DNA of 64,000 nt from VXYL01 sp965203685 (GCA_965203685.1 OZ241908.1:2728001-2792000), one strand, 5' to 3'; shown: positions 7,732 to 16,412, numbered from the stretch's first letter. Notes: generated from the letters alone by a model not told the origin. Translations and numbers: made by a program.

Positions 7732-9389
7732 GCGGCCGCAAGTCGTTTCTGCCTGAAGCGCAGTACGCGCACCGGCAAACCACGGGCGCCAAGTGCTTGA
7801 ATCCACAAGTGCTGATGCGCCTGCAGTTGGTCGGTGGGGCCTTTGACCTCGACGAACTCGTAGCGGCCCGGCCCGTACAGGATGGTGAGGTCCGGGAAAC
7901 CGCTGCGCTTGCCAGCGAGATCGTCCCGGACGATCTCAAGCAAGGCGCGCAAGTCCGTTTCGGGTACGGCGTCGACGAACGCTTCGATCAGCTCGCGCGG
8001 ACAGCGATGCCAACTGAACAACCGGTTCGCGGTTCCTTCCTTCGCGCGGGCCATGCGCTTGAGCCTTGCCTTGAGCAGCCCAGCAAGCGGATCCGTGCAC
8101 ACGTTCGCTCGCGTGGCAAAGAAGTCGGGCCAGTACAGGTCCCGCGGACCGACCTGGAAAGGGTGCAGGAAGGCACCCTCGATGGGGGCGAACATCCAAG
8201 ACCAGTACGCTAGCGCGAAGACCGCCATCGGGAGGTCGTTCTCCAAGTGCCAGGCCGTGCCACCGGACGCGGTACATAGGCCAGCAGCGTATTGCTCGAT
8301 CGGCATTGCCGGAACCGTCTCGAGTTCAATCTCGGTGGTGGGCACCGCTGGACGTCGGCCTCGACGTGTGAACCGCGTCGCGAAGTCCGCTTCCAGCGTT
8401 GATTCGGGATTCAAGAGCACGTCCCGTCGCAGGCGCTCAACGCCCGCGCGGTCGCCGAGCCGGTGCAGGATGCGCATGCGCCGCTCCCGTGCAGGGGCAA
8501 GCGTCGAGAGCCCGAAACAGCGCAACGCCCACTGATCGGCGCCGGCGCGCTCCAGGTTGCGGCCAAGCTGGTTCAAGACCCGGCTGCGCCGCCGCTCCAA
8601 GGTCCGGTTGTCCACTTCGTCTCGCAAGCGAGCGACAAGATCGAGTACCTGCTCGCTGCACGTCTCAAGATCAGGACGCTTGCCGAGCGCCGCCACCTCC
8701 TCCTGCATGGCTGCCAGTTCGAGGTAGCGGATCAACGTTGATCGGTCGGCAAAGAGCCGGGTCTCGCGGCACAGTTCGATCGGCTCAAAGCGATGGACGC
8801 CGAGGTCGCGCATCACGAACGTCGTCAGATCCTGCCGACGATCACCGAAAAACAGCAGTCGGTAGAGGTCCAAGTGATCGGACGACGCCACGGCGAGCCA
8901 CGCGAAGGCTCGCCGCATCCGCCACCGCAAGAAAGCCACCGGCATTCGCGCAGCCAGCCACGAGATCCGCTCGGCCTTGTTCGAGTGCGGCGCATGCGCA
9001 AGCTCCCGCGCGAACAGCGCCTCCAGTTCCGGACGCCTCATCAACTGGCACAGAACCGTCGGCGCGGCATCGGGACAGCGCTCGATCAGCCCCGCATCCT
9101 CAAGGCAGTGCAAGGCGGTCTGCAGATCACCCACCTCGGCGTAGGCCAGCCGGTCCTCGCGAATCAGCGGCCCACGGCGACCGATCAGACGGGCATACAG
9201 CCGCTGGGCCGGAGGGGGCAATGCGAGGATCGTAGCGCCAAAGGACAACTCGGCCGGATCCAGCAGGTCGCCGTAGCGTCGCTGTACCGTGCGCACGAGC
9301 ACGAGCAGGTTCTCCGCGTAGTAGTGTTCCGGCGGGGGCACGCCGGGTTCGAGATCGGCGATGGGCGTATGATGATCTTCGCTTGGCAC
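7728..9389 (-). CDS. FAN1-like VRR-NUC domain nuclease
   Basis: A 553-residue protein with a C-terminal VRR-NUC nuclease domain (about residues 440-550), including the PD-(D/E)XK core F-P-D-L-T followed by F-V-E-V-K-G-P-T-D and a conserved Q/W helix. The long N-terminal part starting with a Y-Y-x-x-N-F-L-type motif (here Y-Y-A-E-N-L) matches the bacterial FAN1 layout with SAP-like and TPR-like regions. FAN1 proteins are structure-specific nucleases that act on 5' flaps and interstrand crosslinks. The stop overlaps the downstream helicase start as ATGA, so the two are one operon and probably act in one repair pathway. A possible LexA-type box lies 25-40 bp upstream of the start. Confidence 0.88.
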   Translation of the reverse strand: MPSEDHHTPIADLEPGVPPPEHYYAENLLVLVRTVQRRYGDLLDPAELSFGATILALPPPAQRLYARLIGRRGPLIREDRLAYAEVGDLQTALHCLEDAGLIERCPDAAPTVLCQLMRRPELEALFARELAHAPHSNKAERISWLAARMPVAFLRWRMRRAFAWLAVASSDHLDLYRLLFFGDRRQDLTTFVMRDLGVHRFEPIELCRETRLFADRSTLIRYLELAAMQEEVAALGKRPDLETCSEQVLDLVARLRDEVDNRTLERRRSRVLNQLGRNLERAGADQWALRCFGLSTLAPARERRMRILHRLGDRAGVERLRRDVLLNPESTLEADFATRFTRRGRRPAVPTTEIELETVPAMPIEQYAAGLCTASGGTAWHLENDLPMAVFALAYWSWMFAPIEGAFLHPFQVGPRDLYWPDFFATRANVCTDPLAGLLKARLKRMARAKEGTANRLFSWHRCPRELIEAFVDAVPETDLRALLEIVRDDLAGKRSGFPDLTILYGPGRYEFVEVKGPTDQLQAHQHLWIQALGARGLPVRVLRFRQKRLAAA

Positions 9390-9413
9390 GCGGTCGGGGA
9401 GCTAAGTTCGTAC

Positions 9414-9429
9414 ATGGACGTATATACAG
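9414..9429. promoter_or_regulatory. possible LexA-like operator in a divergent promoter
   Basis: The 16 bases ATGGACGTATATACAG match 12 of 16 positions of the gammaproteobacterial LexA consensus CTGT-N8-ACAG with an AT-alternating core. The right half is perfect; the left half has TG but lacks the first C and the fourth T. It sits in the 60-bp gap between the FAN1-like gene (minus, start 9389) and the small plus-strand gene at 9450, overlapping AT-rich -10-like sequence. This is plausible for DNA repair genes but weak. Confidence 0.3.
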
Positions 9430-9449
9430 CATACGGGTAAGGAGACGCA

Positions 9450-9920
9450 ATGCCAGTCACCGACTACTGCATCTGCACGGTGGTCGCGGCGCAGGCACTC
9501 AAGAGCCTGCTCGAAGCGGCGCAAGAGCTTGGCGCACCCGGACCGTCCGGCCAAGGGATCTACCGCGACAGCCATCCGTGGCTGGTGGCCCGTGAACTAC
9601 TCGACCAGGCGACAAGCCGGGGCGAGCGCATGCCCGTAGTTTTCGCTGTTGACGCCCCGCTGCGGTTCTCGCACTGGGCGCATGTACGCGCCATAGAGGT
9701 CCAGGAACTCCACAAGGGTGCGTGGGAGACGCGCTGCGCCTTCGAACCGCTCGAGCCCGTGAATCCCATCTGGGAACCCCTCGACAGCGTCGTGCTGGCG
9801 CCGTCGGCCGAGCAGTGCCATCGCGAACGCATCGAGCCGATCAAGAAACACCGCCAGTTGCTCGATGCTGGCCTGATTCATCCCTATGCCGTGTGCGAGA
9901 CGCCGGCGTTCATCAGGTAG
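9450..9920 (+). CDS. hypothetical protein, 156 residues
   Basis: I do not recognise this protein. It has no signal peptide, membrane helix or known motif; it begins M-P-V-T-D-Y-C-I-C and ends with an acidic/basic mix. The start is well supported by AAGGAGA seven bases upstream. A segment around residues 95-125 (W-E-T-R-C-A-F-E-P-L-E-P-V-N-P-I-W) is rich in aromatic residues and prolines. It is divergent from the FAN1-like operon and shares its promoter gap; any role in the same response is inference only. Confidence 0.6.
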   Translation: MPVTDYCICTVVAAQALKSLLEAAQELGAPGPSGQGIYRDSHPWLVARELLDQATSRGERMPVVFAVDAPLRFSHWAHVRAIEVQELHKGAWETRCAFEPLEPVNPIWEPLDSVVLAPSAEQCHRERIEPIKKHRQLLDAGLIHPYAVCETPAFIR

Positions 9921-10027
9921 CACGTGTCGGAGATCGACCCGGCAACACGTACGAAATCCGCCAATCGTGTTGAGAGGGACGTTGGTATTCGATACAAAGC
10001 CACTGTCAGGTAGCCGGAAGTCCCACC

Positions 10028-10411
10028 GTGGGTATCGTTCAAGTCACTGCAACCGTCCGCAATCCCGCCGAGCCACATCGCGCTTGGGATGGGCTCTTCC
10101 TCGTCGACACCGGATCGACCGACTGCGTCGTGCCGACCGATGCCCTTTACGGGATCGGATTGCGGCCGCAAGGCTCGCGAAGCTATGAACTCGCCGATGG
10201 GCGCCAATCCACGGTGGACATCGCGGTCGCGAGGATCGAGTTCATGGGCGAGTTCGTGGGCGCCACCGTGGGGTTCGGGCCGGACGACGTGGAACCGATC
10301 TTGGGCCTGACGGCACTCGAATCCGTAGGGATCGAGATAGATGTCGTGTCCCAGCGCCTGATCCGACGGCACGCCGTGCGCATGAAGTCCATTTACCGCC
10401 GGGCCGCGTGA
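10028..10411 (+). CDS. retropepsin-like aspartic protease family protein
   Basis: A 127-residue soluble protein with the single-lobe aspartic protease signature F-L-V-D-T-G-S-T-D at about residues 24-32 (catalytic Asp in D-T-G-S), followed by a hydrophobic strand and a late I-L-G-L-x-x-L-E-S motif near residue 95 that resembles the second conserved block of clan AA proteases. The size fits one monomer that must dimerise. Bacterial members are often called clan AA aspartic proteases; substrates are mostly unknown. Start GTG at 10028 follows GGAAG. It is convergent with rmuC and shows no operon link. Confidence 0.75.
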   Translation: MGIVQVTATVRNPAEPHRAWDGLFLVDTGSTDCVVPTDALYGIGLRPQGSRSYELADGRQSTVDIAVARIEFMGEFVGATVGFGPDDVEPILGLTALESVGIEIDVVSQRLIRRHAVRMKSIYRRAA

Positions 10412-10431
10412 GGTCCAAGCAAGGCCCTGGC

Positions 10432-11886
10432 TCAATCGGGCGCGGCTTCGAGCAGTTCCTTCGGCAACGCCTTCTTCACGTCCGCGCCGAGTTCGCGGAA
10501 CTGCTCCACCTGGCGGACCAGGTTGCCGTTGCCGCTGACCAGCCGCTTGTAGGCCGAGTCGAAGGACTTGCTCGCCGTCCCCAGGCTTTTCCCGAGTTGG
10601 TCCATGTCCTCCAGGATGACGCGCACCTTGTCGTACAACGCACCGGCGCGACGGGCGATCTCCTGGGCGTTGCGGCTCTGCTTCTCGTAGCGCCAGACGT
10701 TGTCGATGATGCGCAAGGTCATCATCAACGTCGTGGGGCTGACGATGACCAGCCGCTTCTCGAACGCCTCGGTGAAGAGCGCCGGATCACGTTCGATGGC
10801 CATCGTGAACGCCGCTTCGACCGGCACGAACAGCAGCACGAAGTCGAGCGAACGCACGCCTTTGAGGCGTTCGTAGCTTTGCGCGGCCAGGCTACGGACG
10901 TGGTTGCGCAGGCTCAAGACGTGGCGAGCGACGGCCGCGTCCCGCTCTTCGTCGTCATCCGCCGCGAGGGCCGCCTCGTAGGCCGCGAGCGACACCTTCG
11001 CGTCGATGACGACGTCCTTGCTGCCGGGTAGGCGAATAACGACGTCCGGCCGCTTGAGGTCGCCCTCATCGTTGCGGAATGACGCCTGCGGGAAGTACTC
11101 GTGATCACGCCGGAGCCCCGAGTCCTCCAGCACCCGCTCAAGAACAAGCTCGCCCCAGTTGCCCTGTACCCGCGTATCGCCCTTGAGTGCCCGCGCCAGA
11201 TGCTCGGCTTCACGGTTCACGCGTTCGCTGGCCTGCTGCAGGTTGCGCACCTCGTTCAGCAATGACGCGCGATCCTTGGCATCCGTGGTGTAGACCTCCT
11301 CGACGCGCCGCTTGAAGTCCGTGATCTGCTGCCTGAACGGACTCAGGACGTTGCCGAGTTGCTCGGTGTGCTTGGCCTGCATGCGTGCACCGTGTTGCTC
11401 GAAGATCTGGTTGGCGAGCAATTGGAACTCTTGCTTCAGATTGCCGCTCGCTTCTCGGAACAGTGCTTCCTTTTCTCGGAAGTTCCGCTCGGCCTCATCG
11501 AGTCGCGTACGGATCTTGGCCAGCTCGACCTTGGCTGCTTCGGCGTTCGCCCGACTGACCGCGCCCTCGTCCCGGGCCGTGCGAAGTTGGTCCGTCAGCT
11601 CCGCGTTGGCGCCCCCGAGACGAACCGCCTCCGCGTTGGCTACGTCATGCTTGGCCGAGAGTTCCCGCAACTCCTCCCGCGCGCTCGCCAACTCCTGTTC
11701 GGCGCGCAAGGCGGCACCCTTCTGAACATCAAGACGCTCTTCGAGAAGGCTCCTGTCAACGGCAGCCATCTCGCGCTGCCGCGAAAGCGCCGCGTCGAGC
11801 GTGCGGCGTGCTCGCCGACGCACGACCCAGACAGCGACCGCGCAGCCGAGGAGTAGCCCTAAGAGTCCGAACACGATGCCTTCCAT
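10432..11886 (-). CDS. rmuC: DNA recombination protein RmuC
   Basis: A 484-residue RmuC protein. It has one N-terminal membrane helix (about residues 3-22, hydrophobic then V-R-R-R), a long coiled-coil rich in E, A, R and L (about 30-200) and the conserved RmuC nuclease-like domain (about 220-430), with R-P-D-V-V-I-R-L-P and V-V-I-D-A-K-V-S-L. RmuC limits inversions at short inverted repeats in E. coli. The start at 11886 was chosen because it places the membrane helix first; the open frame extends further upstream without conserved sequence. The crotonase gene on the same strand ends 32 bp upstream. Confidence 0.92.
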   Translation of the reverse strand: MEGIVFGLLGLLLGCAVAVWVVRRRARRTLDAALSRQREMAAVDRSLLEERLDVQKGAALRAEQELASAREELRELSAKHDVANAEAVRLGGANAELTDQLRTARDEGAVSRANAEAAKVELAKIRTRLDEAERNFREKEALFREASGNLKQEFQLLANQIFEQHGARMQAKHTEQLGNVLSPFRQQITDFKRRVEEVYTTDAKDRASLLNEVRNLQQASERVNREAEHLARALKGDTRVQGNWGELVLERVLEDSGLRRDHEYFPQASFRNDEGDLKRPDVVIRLPGSKDVVIDAKVSLAAYEAALAADDDEERDAAVARHVLSLRNHVRSLAAQSYERLKGVRSLDFVLLFVPVEAAFTMAIERDPALFTEAFEKRLVIVSPTTLMMTLRIIDNVWRYEKQSRNAQEIARRAGALYDKVRVILEDMDQLGKSLGTASKSFDSAYKRLVSGNGNLVRQVEQFRELGADVKKALPKELLEAAPD

Positions 11887-11917
11887 GGCGTTGTTCCTTA
11901 TGTCAGGCGCGCTGCGG

Positions 11918-12736
11918 TTAACTCTCCCGCGCTGCCCTCTTGAAATCGGGCGGTCGCTTCTCAAGGAAGGCGTCCACCGCCTCCTTGTGCTCGGCCGACG
12001 CGTAGGCCTTGGCGAGCGCTTCCATTTCCCGCTGCTGCACCAAGCCGATGTCGGTCTCGGCACCGTTCGCGGTCAAGAGTTCCTTGACCCAGCGCAGGTG
12101 CGGCGACGGATTGGCCGCGATCTGGCGAGCCAGCGCGGTCGCCTCGGCCATCAGGTCGCCGGGAGCCACCAGGCGGTCGGCCAAGCCCATCTCGAACGCT
12201 TGGCGTCCGGAGTACAACGCCGCGGTGAGGCACATCTCGCTCGCCTTGCCAAGCCCGACGCGCTGCACCAGGAAGTGCGAGCTGGCCAGTTCCGGGGTGA
12301 CGCCCATCTTCACGAACAGCATCCCGAACTTGGCGTCCTCGGAGGCGACGATGACGTCCATCGGCAGCATCATGGTCGCACCAACACCGACGCAGGCACC
12401 GTTGATGGCCGCGACCATGGGCTTCGACGACCGCAACAGGGTGATCCAGTCGCCAACGCCCTCTTGGCGGTCTTGGTTACGAGGAGCAGACTCTTCGCCC
12501 GTCATGCGCGCCTTGAAGTTGTCCTTGATGTCGGCGCCGGCGCAGAAGCCGCGCCCGGCACCGGTAACGACCATTGCCCCCACGTCGGGGTCGCTGTTGC
12601 AGTCGGTGATCGCGGCATGCAGCTCGGCATGCATCTGCCCCGTCCAGGCGTTCAGGCGGTGCGGACGGTTGAGGGTCAAGACGGCGATGTCGTCGGCCTT
12701 GTCGACCAGGATCGTCTCGTAGGTGGCTGCTGACAT
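11918..12736 (-). CDS. enoyl-CoA hydratase/isomerase family protein
   Basis: A 272-residue crotonase-fold protein. The oxyanion-hole blocks are present: G-F-C-A-G-A-D-I near residue 64 and A-I-N-G-A-C-V-G-V-G-A near 115. The block M-G-V-T-P-E-L-A-S-S near 146 is of the enoyl-CoA isomerase/PaaG-like kind (P-E-x-x-S-S). The residue matching the first catalytic Glu of rat enoyl-CoA hydratase seems to be replaced by Phe, while the second (S-E-M) is kept, so isomerase or another crotonase reaction is as likely as hydration. The start follows AAGGAA. It lies 23 bp after the HpcH-type aldolase gene on the same strand, and both probably serve breakdown of a CoA-linked acid. Confidence 0.88.
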   Translation of the reverse strand: MSAATYETILVDKADDIAVLTLNRPHRLNAWTGQMHAELHAAITDCNSDPDVGAMVVTGAGRGFCAGADIKDNFKARMTGEESAPRNQDRQEGVGDWITLLRSSKPMVAAINGACVGVGATMMLPMDVIVASEDAKFGMLFVKMGVTPELASSHFLVQRVGLGKASEMCLTAALYSGRQAFEMGLADRLVAPGDLMAEATALARQIAANPSPHLRWVKELLTANGAETDIGLVQQREMEALAKAYASAEHKEAVDAFLEKRPPDFKRAARES

Positions 12737-12759
12737 GGATTCCTTTACTCCGTGGCGCC

Positions 12760-13521
12760 TTATGCGGTCTTACGCGCCGCAGCGAGGTCGGTGGCGGCCG
12801 CGCGTGCCAGGAAACCGCCGTCCGAGCCGAGCGTGACCAGGTTGAAGCCCTGCGCGAGGTACTGCTGCGTGCGCTCGAGCGAACCAGTGTGGATGCCTGC
12901 CGCAATGCCATGTTCGCGGCAAGCCGCCAAGATTCGCGCCACGGTTTCGATGTGCTTCGGGTCGTCGTCCTGACCAGGCGTCAGTCCGAGTGCATAGGCC
13001 AAGTCCGCTGGACCGATGTAGATGGCATCCAGGCCCGGTGTGGACGCGATCTCATCGAGGTTCTCGATGCCCTCGGCGGTCTCCACCATGGCGATGCACG
13101 CGATCTGTCCATTCGCTTCCCGAGCGTAGCCTCGGCCACCGTACATCGCGGCACGGATCGGTCCGAATGACCGCGAGCCGTCCGGCGGGTAGCGGCAGGC
13201 GGACACCGCGGTTTCGGCTTCCTCGCGGTTGTTGACCATCGGTACGATGACCCCGTACGCGCCGGCGTCCAACGCCTTCATGATCTCGTAGGGCTCGTTC
13301 CAGGGCACGCGCACGAAGGGTGTCGTGTCCTGGGTGGAGATGGCGGGAAGCATGTAGGTGAGGTCGTCGTAGCTCAACATGCCGTGCTGCAGATCGACGC
13401 AGAGGTAGTCGAAGCCGAGGCTTGCCATGGTCTCCGCCGTGTACGCGTTGCCGATGCTGAGCCAGCCGCCGACGGTGTTGGCCCCTGCCCGCCACGCGGC
13501 CAGCGATTTGTTTTCTCTCAT
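12760..13521 (-). CDS. HpcH/HpaI family aldolase
   Basis: A 253-residue class II (metal-dependent) aldolase of the HpcH/HpaI family, which cleaves or joins 2-oxo-4-hydroxy acids using pyruvate or a related donor. Family marks are D-L-Q-H-G near residue 43 (catalytic His), the metal-site E in V-E-T-A-E-G-I-E-N near 150 and the metal-site D in Y-I-G-P-A-D-L-A near 175. The ATG at 13521 gives the usual N-terminus; the open frame upstream runs into the divergent ligase gene. The neighbours (crotonase, acyl-CoA ligase, D-2-hydroxyacid dehydrogenase) suggest a route in which an acid is activated, processed and split. Confidence 0.9.
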   Translation of the reverse strand: MRENKSLAAWRAGANTVGGWLSIGNAYTAETMASLGFDYLCVDLQHGMLSYDDLTYMLPAISTQDTTPFVRVPWNEPYEIMKALDAGAYGVIVPMVNNREEAETAVSACRYPPDGSRSFGPIRAAMYGGRGYAREANGQIACIAMVETAEGIENLDEIASTPGLDAIYIGPADLAYALGLTPGQDDDPKHIETVARILAACREHGIAAGIHTGSLERTQQYLAQGFNLVTLGSDGGFLARAAATDLAAARKTA

Positions 13522-13564
13522 CCGTTTACGTTCCCGAGATCCCGCGAAGGTGGTGTGACGCGAC

Positions 13565-13580
13565 CGATTGTATAGAATTC
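13565..13580. promoter_or_regulatory. AT-rich core of a divergent promoter
   Basis: In the 99-bp gap between the aldolase gene (minus) and the acyl-CoA ligase gene (plus), the only AT-rich patch reads as a -10-like hexamer on both strands: TATAGA on plus (13571-13576) and TACAAT on minus (13572-13567). No convincing -35 box is seen on either strand, so regulation by an activator is possible. Confidence 0.35.
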
Positions 13581-13620
13581 GCGCGCCCGTGCTTGCTGTA
13601 AGCGGGCCAGGGGGAGGCGA

Positions 13621-15354
13621 ATGCAACTGGAACTCGAAGCCGCCGTTGCTGCCGTGACGGCGAAGGGCGAACCGTACGAGGCGCACACCGAGACCATCCG
13701 TGGCGTGGACTTCACCGTGTTCGCGAACGCACCGCGGAACTTGCGCGACCTCTACGAGAGCGGTCTCAACCACGCCGGCAAGGACTTCTACGTCTACCAG
13801 GACGAGCGCTACACCTATCAAGACATGTGGGACTGCGCGGCGCAGTGTGCGAACGCGTTGCAGGATCGGGGCGTTGAGCCCGGCGATCGGGTCGGCATTG
13901 CCCTGCGCAACTACCCGGAGTGGATTGCAGCCTTCATGGGGATCACCTCGCTCGGCGCGGTCGCCGTGGCCGTGAACGCCTGGTGGTCAGGGGAGGAACT
14001 GCTCTACGGCATCGAGGACAGCGGTCTCAAGATCCTGTTCACGGACGTGGAGCGAACCGAGCGCCTAATCCCCCACCTCGATCAACTCGCCGTCGAGATC
14101 GTCACCGTCCGCCATGCGCACCCCGGCCTGACGACCTGGGAGCAGTTCACCGAGAGTGCGGACACCGCGATGCCGGAACTGGACATCGCTCCCGAGGACA
14201 ATGCCACCATTCTCTACACCTCGGGATCCACTGCGCACCCGAAAGGCGTGCTGTCCACCCACCGGGCCATCACCAATGCCCTGCTGGGCTGGGAATGCGG
14301 CGGCGCCATCGCCATGAAGATGAATCCCGCGCTCGCAGCCGCGGTCGGCCGCTCGGCCCCGCAACCCGAACATCCGCCGGCCGTGATCCTGACGGTACCG
14401 TTGTTCCACGTGACCGGGCTGGTGGTGCAGGCCCTATCGTCGTTTCGCCGCGGCCGCAAACTCGTGGGCATGTACAAGTGGGACGCCGAAGAGGCCCTGC
14501 GCATCATCGAAGCTGAGCGCATCACCGAGTTCAACGGTGTCCCGACCATGGCCTGGGAACTGGTCCAGTCGCCGAACCGGGCCAAATACGACCTTTCGAG
14601 CCTGAAGAGCGCGGGTGGCGGCGGGGCGCCGATGGCCCCTGAACACGCACGCCAGATCGACAAGACGATCGCCAAGGGGGCACCCGGAACGGGCTGGGGC
14701 ATGACCGAGACCCAGGGGCTCGCCACGACGATCGGTGGCGAGGCGTTCCTAAAACGTCCGCGCAGTTGCGGCCGTGCGGTTCCGCCCATCGTCCGCGTGA
14801 AGGCCGTGGCCGAAGATGGCCGCGACTGCGCCCCAATGGAAACCGGTGAACTGTGGATCTGGGGCGTGATGAACTTCTCGGAGTACTGGAACAAGCCGGA
14901 CGCCACCTCAGAGGGCTTGACCGACGGCTGGGTGCACACGGGGGACGTCGGACACGTCGACGAGGAAGGCTACGTCTTCATCACCGACCGGCTGAAGGAC
15001 ATGGTGCTGCGCGGCGGCGAGAACATCGGCTGCCAGGAAGTCGAAGCCGTGCTCTACGGACACCCCAACGTACTCGAGGCCGCCGTGTTCGGCGTCCCCG
15101 ACGAGCGCTTGGGTGAGACCTTGGCGGCCGTGGTTGTCGCCAAACCCGACACAACGCTTAGCGCCAAGGACGTGCAGGACTTCGCCGCCGAACACGTGGC
15201 CAAGTTCAAGGTGCCCGACCACGTGTGGATCCGCACCGAGCGCCTCCCACGTATCGCGTCGGAGAAGATCTTCAAGCGCGGCTTACGCGATGAGGCCGTC
15301 GAACGAATGTCGGGAGGGGTTCGCCCCTCCCCAATCAGGGGAACACAATCTTGA
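13621..15354 (+). CDS. class I adenylate-forming acyl-CoA ligase
   Basis: A 577-residue acyl-CoA synthetase of the ANL superfamily. The P-loop motif Y-T-S-G-S-T-x-x-P-K-G is at about 199-209, a G-W-G-M-T-E-T motif near 358, the G-D-V-G-H block near 441 and the C-terminal-lobe R-L-K-D-M-V-L-R-G-G-E-N near 459. The A10 lysine sits in I-A-S-E-K-I-F, where Glu replaces the usual Gly. It should convert a carboxylic acid to its CoA thioester with ATP. ATG 13621 follows GGGAGG. The last 15 residues are encoded by a perfect GC hairpin (15312-15331) and look like an added tail. The stop overlaps the next start as TTGA. Confidence 0.9.
   Translation: MQLELEAAVAAVTAKGEPYEAHTETIRGVDFTVFANAPRNLRDLYESGLNHAGKDFYVYQDERYTYQDMWDCAAQCANALQDRGVEPGDRVGIALRNYPEWIAAFMGITSLGAVAVAVNAWWSGEELLYGIEDSGLKILFTDVERTERLIPHLDQLAVEIVTVRHAHPGLTTWEQFTESADTAMPELDIAPEDNATILYTSGSTAHPKGVLSTHRAITNALLGWECGGAIAMKMNPALAAAVGRSAPQPEHPPAVILTVPLFHVTGLVVQALSSFRRGRKLVGMYKWDAEEALRIIEAERITEFNGVPTMAWELVQSPNRAKYDLSSLKSAGGGGAPMAPEHARQIDKTIAKGAPGTGWGMTETQGLATTIGGEAFLKRPRSCGRAVPPIVRVKAVAEDGRDCAPMETGELWIWGVMNFSEYWNKPDATSEGLTDGWVHTGDVGHVDEEGYVFITDRLKDMVLRGGENIGCQEVEAVLYGHPNVLEAAVFGVPDERLGETLAAVVVAKPDTTLSAKDVQDFAAEHVAKFKVPDHVWIRTERLPRIASEKIFKRGLRDEAVERMSGGVRPSPIRGTQS
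15312..15331. repeat. perfect 8-bp hairpin with TTCG loop at the 3' end of the ligase gene
   Basis: GGGAGGGG-TTCG-CCCCTCCC is a perfect stem with a UUCG tetraloop, an unusually stable RNA hairpin. It lies inside the coding sequence, about 20 bp before the overlapping stop/start (15351-15354). It lacks a T run, so it is not a classical terminator. It may tune coupling to the next gene or be another member of the palindromic repeats found across the window. Confidence 0.85.
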
Positions 15355-16412
15355 CCGTGATCGCCAGAAAGAGAGTCGCCATGCAACTGCCTCGAGCGGC
15401 CGAGGTGGCGAACCTGGAGCAACGCTATTCCCTGGAACTGGAGGCGCTTGCCCCGATTGCGGACATCGTGGAGGTCGCAAGCCCGAGCGCGGACGCGTTC
15501 GTCGAAGGTGCAGCCGATTGCGACGCCGTGATCACCTCCTGGGGGATCCGCCTCGACGAGTCCGTGGTCAGCCGCCTGGACAAGTGCGTCGTCATAGGCC
15601 TCGGCAGCGTGGGCGTCGATATGGTGGACGTGGAAGCTGCTACCGAGGCCGGCATCGTGGTGACCAACACCCCGGACGTTTTCATCGAAGAGGTCGCCGA
15701 CCACGCCATGATGTTGCTGCTGGCATCCATCCGGCGCACGAAGGAGCAGAACATATTTGCCGCCGGGGGCGACTGGTTCAAGGGGCGACCGGAGTTGAAC
15801 CACGTGCCACGACTGATGGGGCGAACCCTCGGCCTCGTGTCCTTCGGCAACGTCGCCCGGTGCACGGCCGCGCGCGCCAAGGCGTTCGGCCTCAACGTGA
15901 TCGCCTATGATCCCTACGTCAGCGAGTTGACCATCGGCGAGGCCGGCGTGGAACCCGTGGGTTGGAGCGAACTGCTGGCACGGGCCGACTACATCAGCGT
16001 GCACTCGCCGCACAACGAGGAGACGCACCACAGCTTGAATGTCGAAGCCTTCGCGCAAATGAAGGACGGCGTTGTGATCGTCAATACCGCGCGCGGCCCG
16101 ATCATCAAGGAAGCCGACCTGATCGAGGCGCTGGAGAGCGGCAAGGTGCAGGCGGCCGGCCTGGACGTGCTTGAGAAGGAGCCCCCGGACGCCGACAACC
16201 CGTTGCTGGCCATGCCCAACGTCATCGTCACGCCGCATGTCGCATCGGCATCGACCCGAATGCGACCGACGGCCCGTCGACGCGTCGGCCGAGAGGTCTC
16301 CCTGGTGCTGCGCGGCAAGTGGCCGATGAGTTGCGTCAATCCGACAGTCCTGCCCAAGACGCCGCTCGAGCGTTGGCAGCCCTACCCCATGAACCGAGGT
16401 CCGAATCGATGA
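15351..16412 (+). CDS. D-2-hydroxyacid dehydrogenase (NAD-dependent)
   Basis: A 353-residue protein of the D-isomer-specific 2-hydroxyacid dehydrogenase family. The nucleotide-binding block G-L-V-S-F-G-N-V-A-R lies near residue 163. The catalytic trio is present: Arg in V-N-T-A-R-G-P, Glu in L-D-V-L-E-K-E-P-P and His in V-T-P-H-V-A-S. It reduces or oxidises a 2-oxo/2-hydroxy acid with NAD(P)H. The TTG at 15351 overlaps the upstream stop and is preferred; an ATG at 15381 with GAGAG upstream is an alternative that costs ten residues. The stop overlaps the next gene as ATGA, giving a tightly coupled ligase-dehydrogenase-methyltransferase operon. Confidence 0.9.
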   Translation: MTVIARKRVAMQLPRAAEVANLEQRYSLELEALAPIADIVEVASPSADAFVEGAADCDAVITSWGIRLDESVVSRLDKCVVIGLGSVGVDMVDVEAATEAGIVVTNTPDVFIEEVADHAMMLLLASIRRTKEQNIFAAGGDWFKGRPELNHVPRLMGRTLGLVSFGNVARCTAARAKAFGLNVIAYDPYVSELTIGEAGVEPVGWSELLARADYISVHSPHNEETHHSLNVEAFAQMKDGVVIVNTARGPIIKEADLIEALESGKVQAAGLDVLEKEPPDADNPLLAMPNVIVTPHVASASTRMRPTARRRVGREVSLVLRGKWPMSCVNPTVLPKTPLERWQPYPMNRGPNR

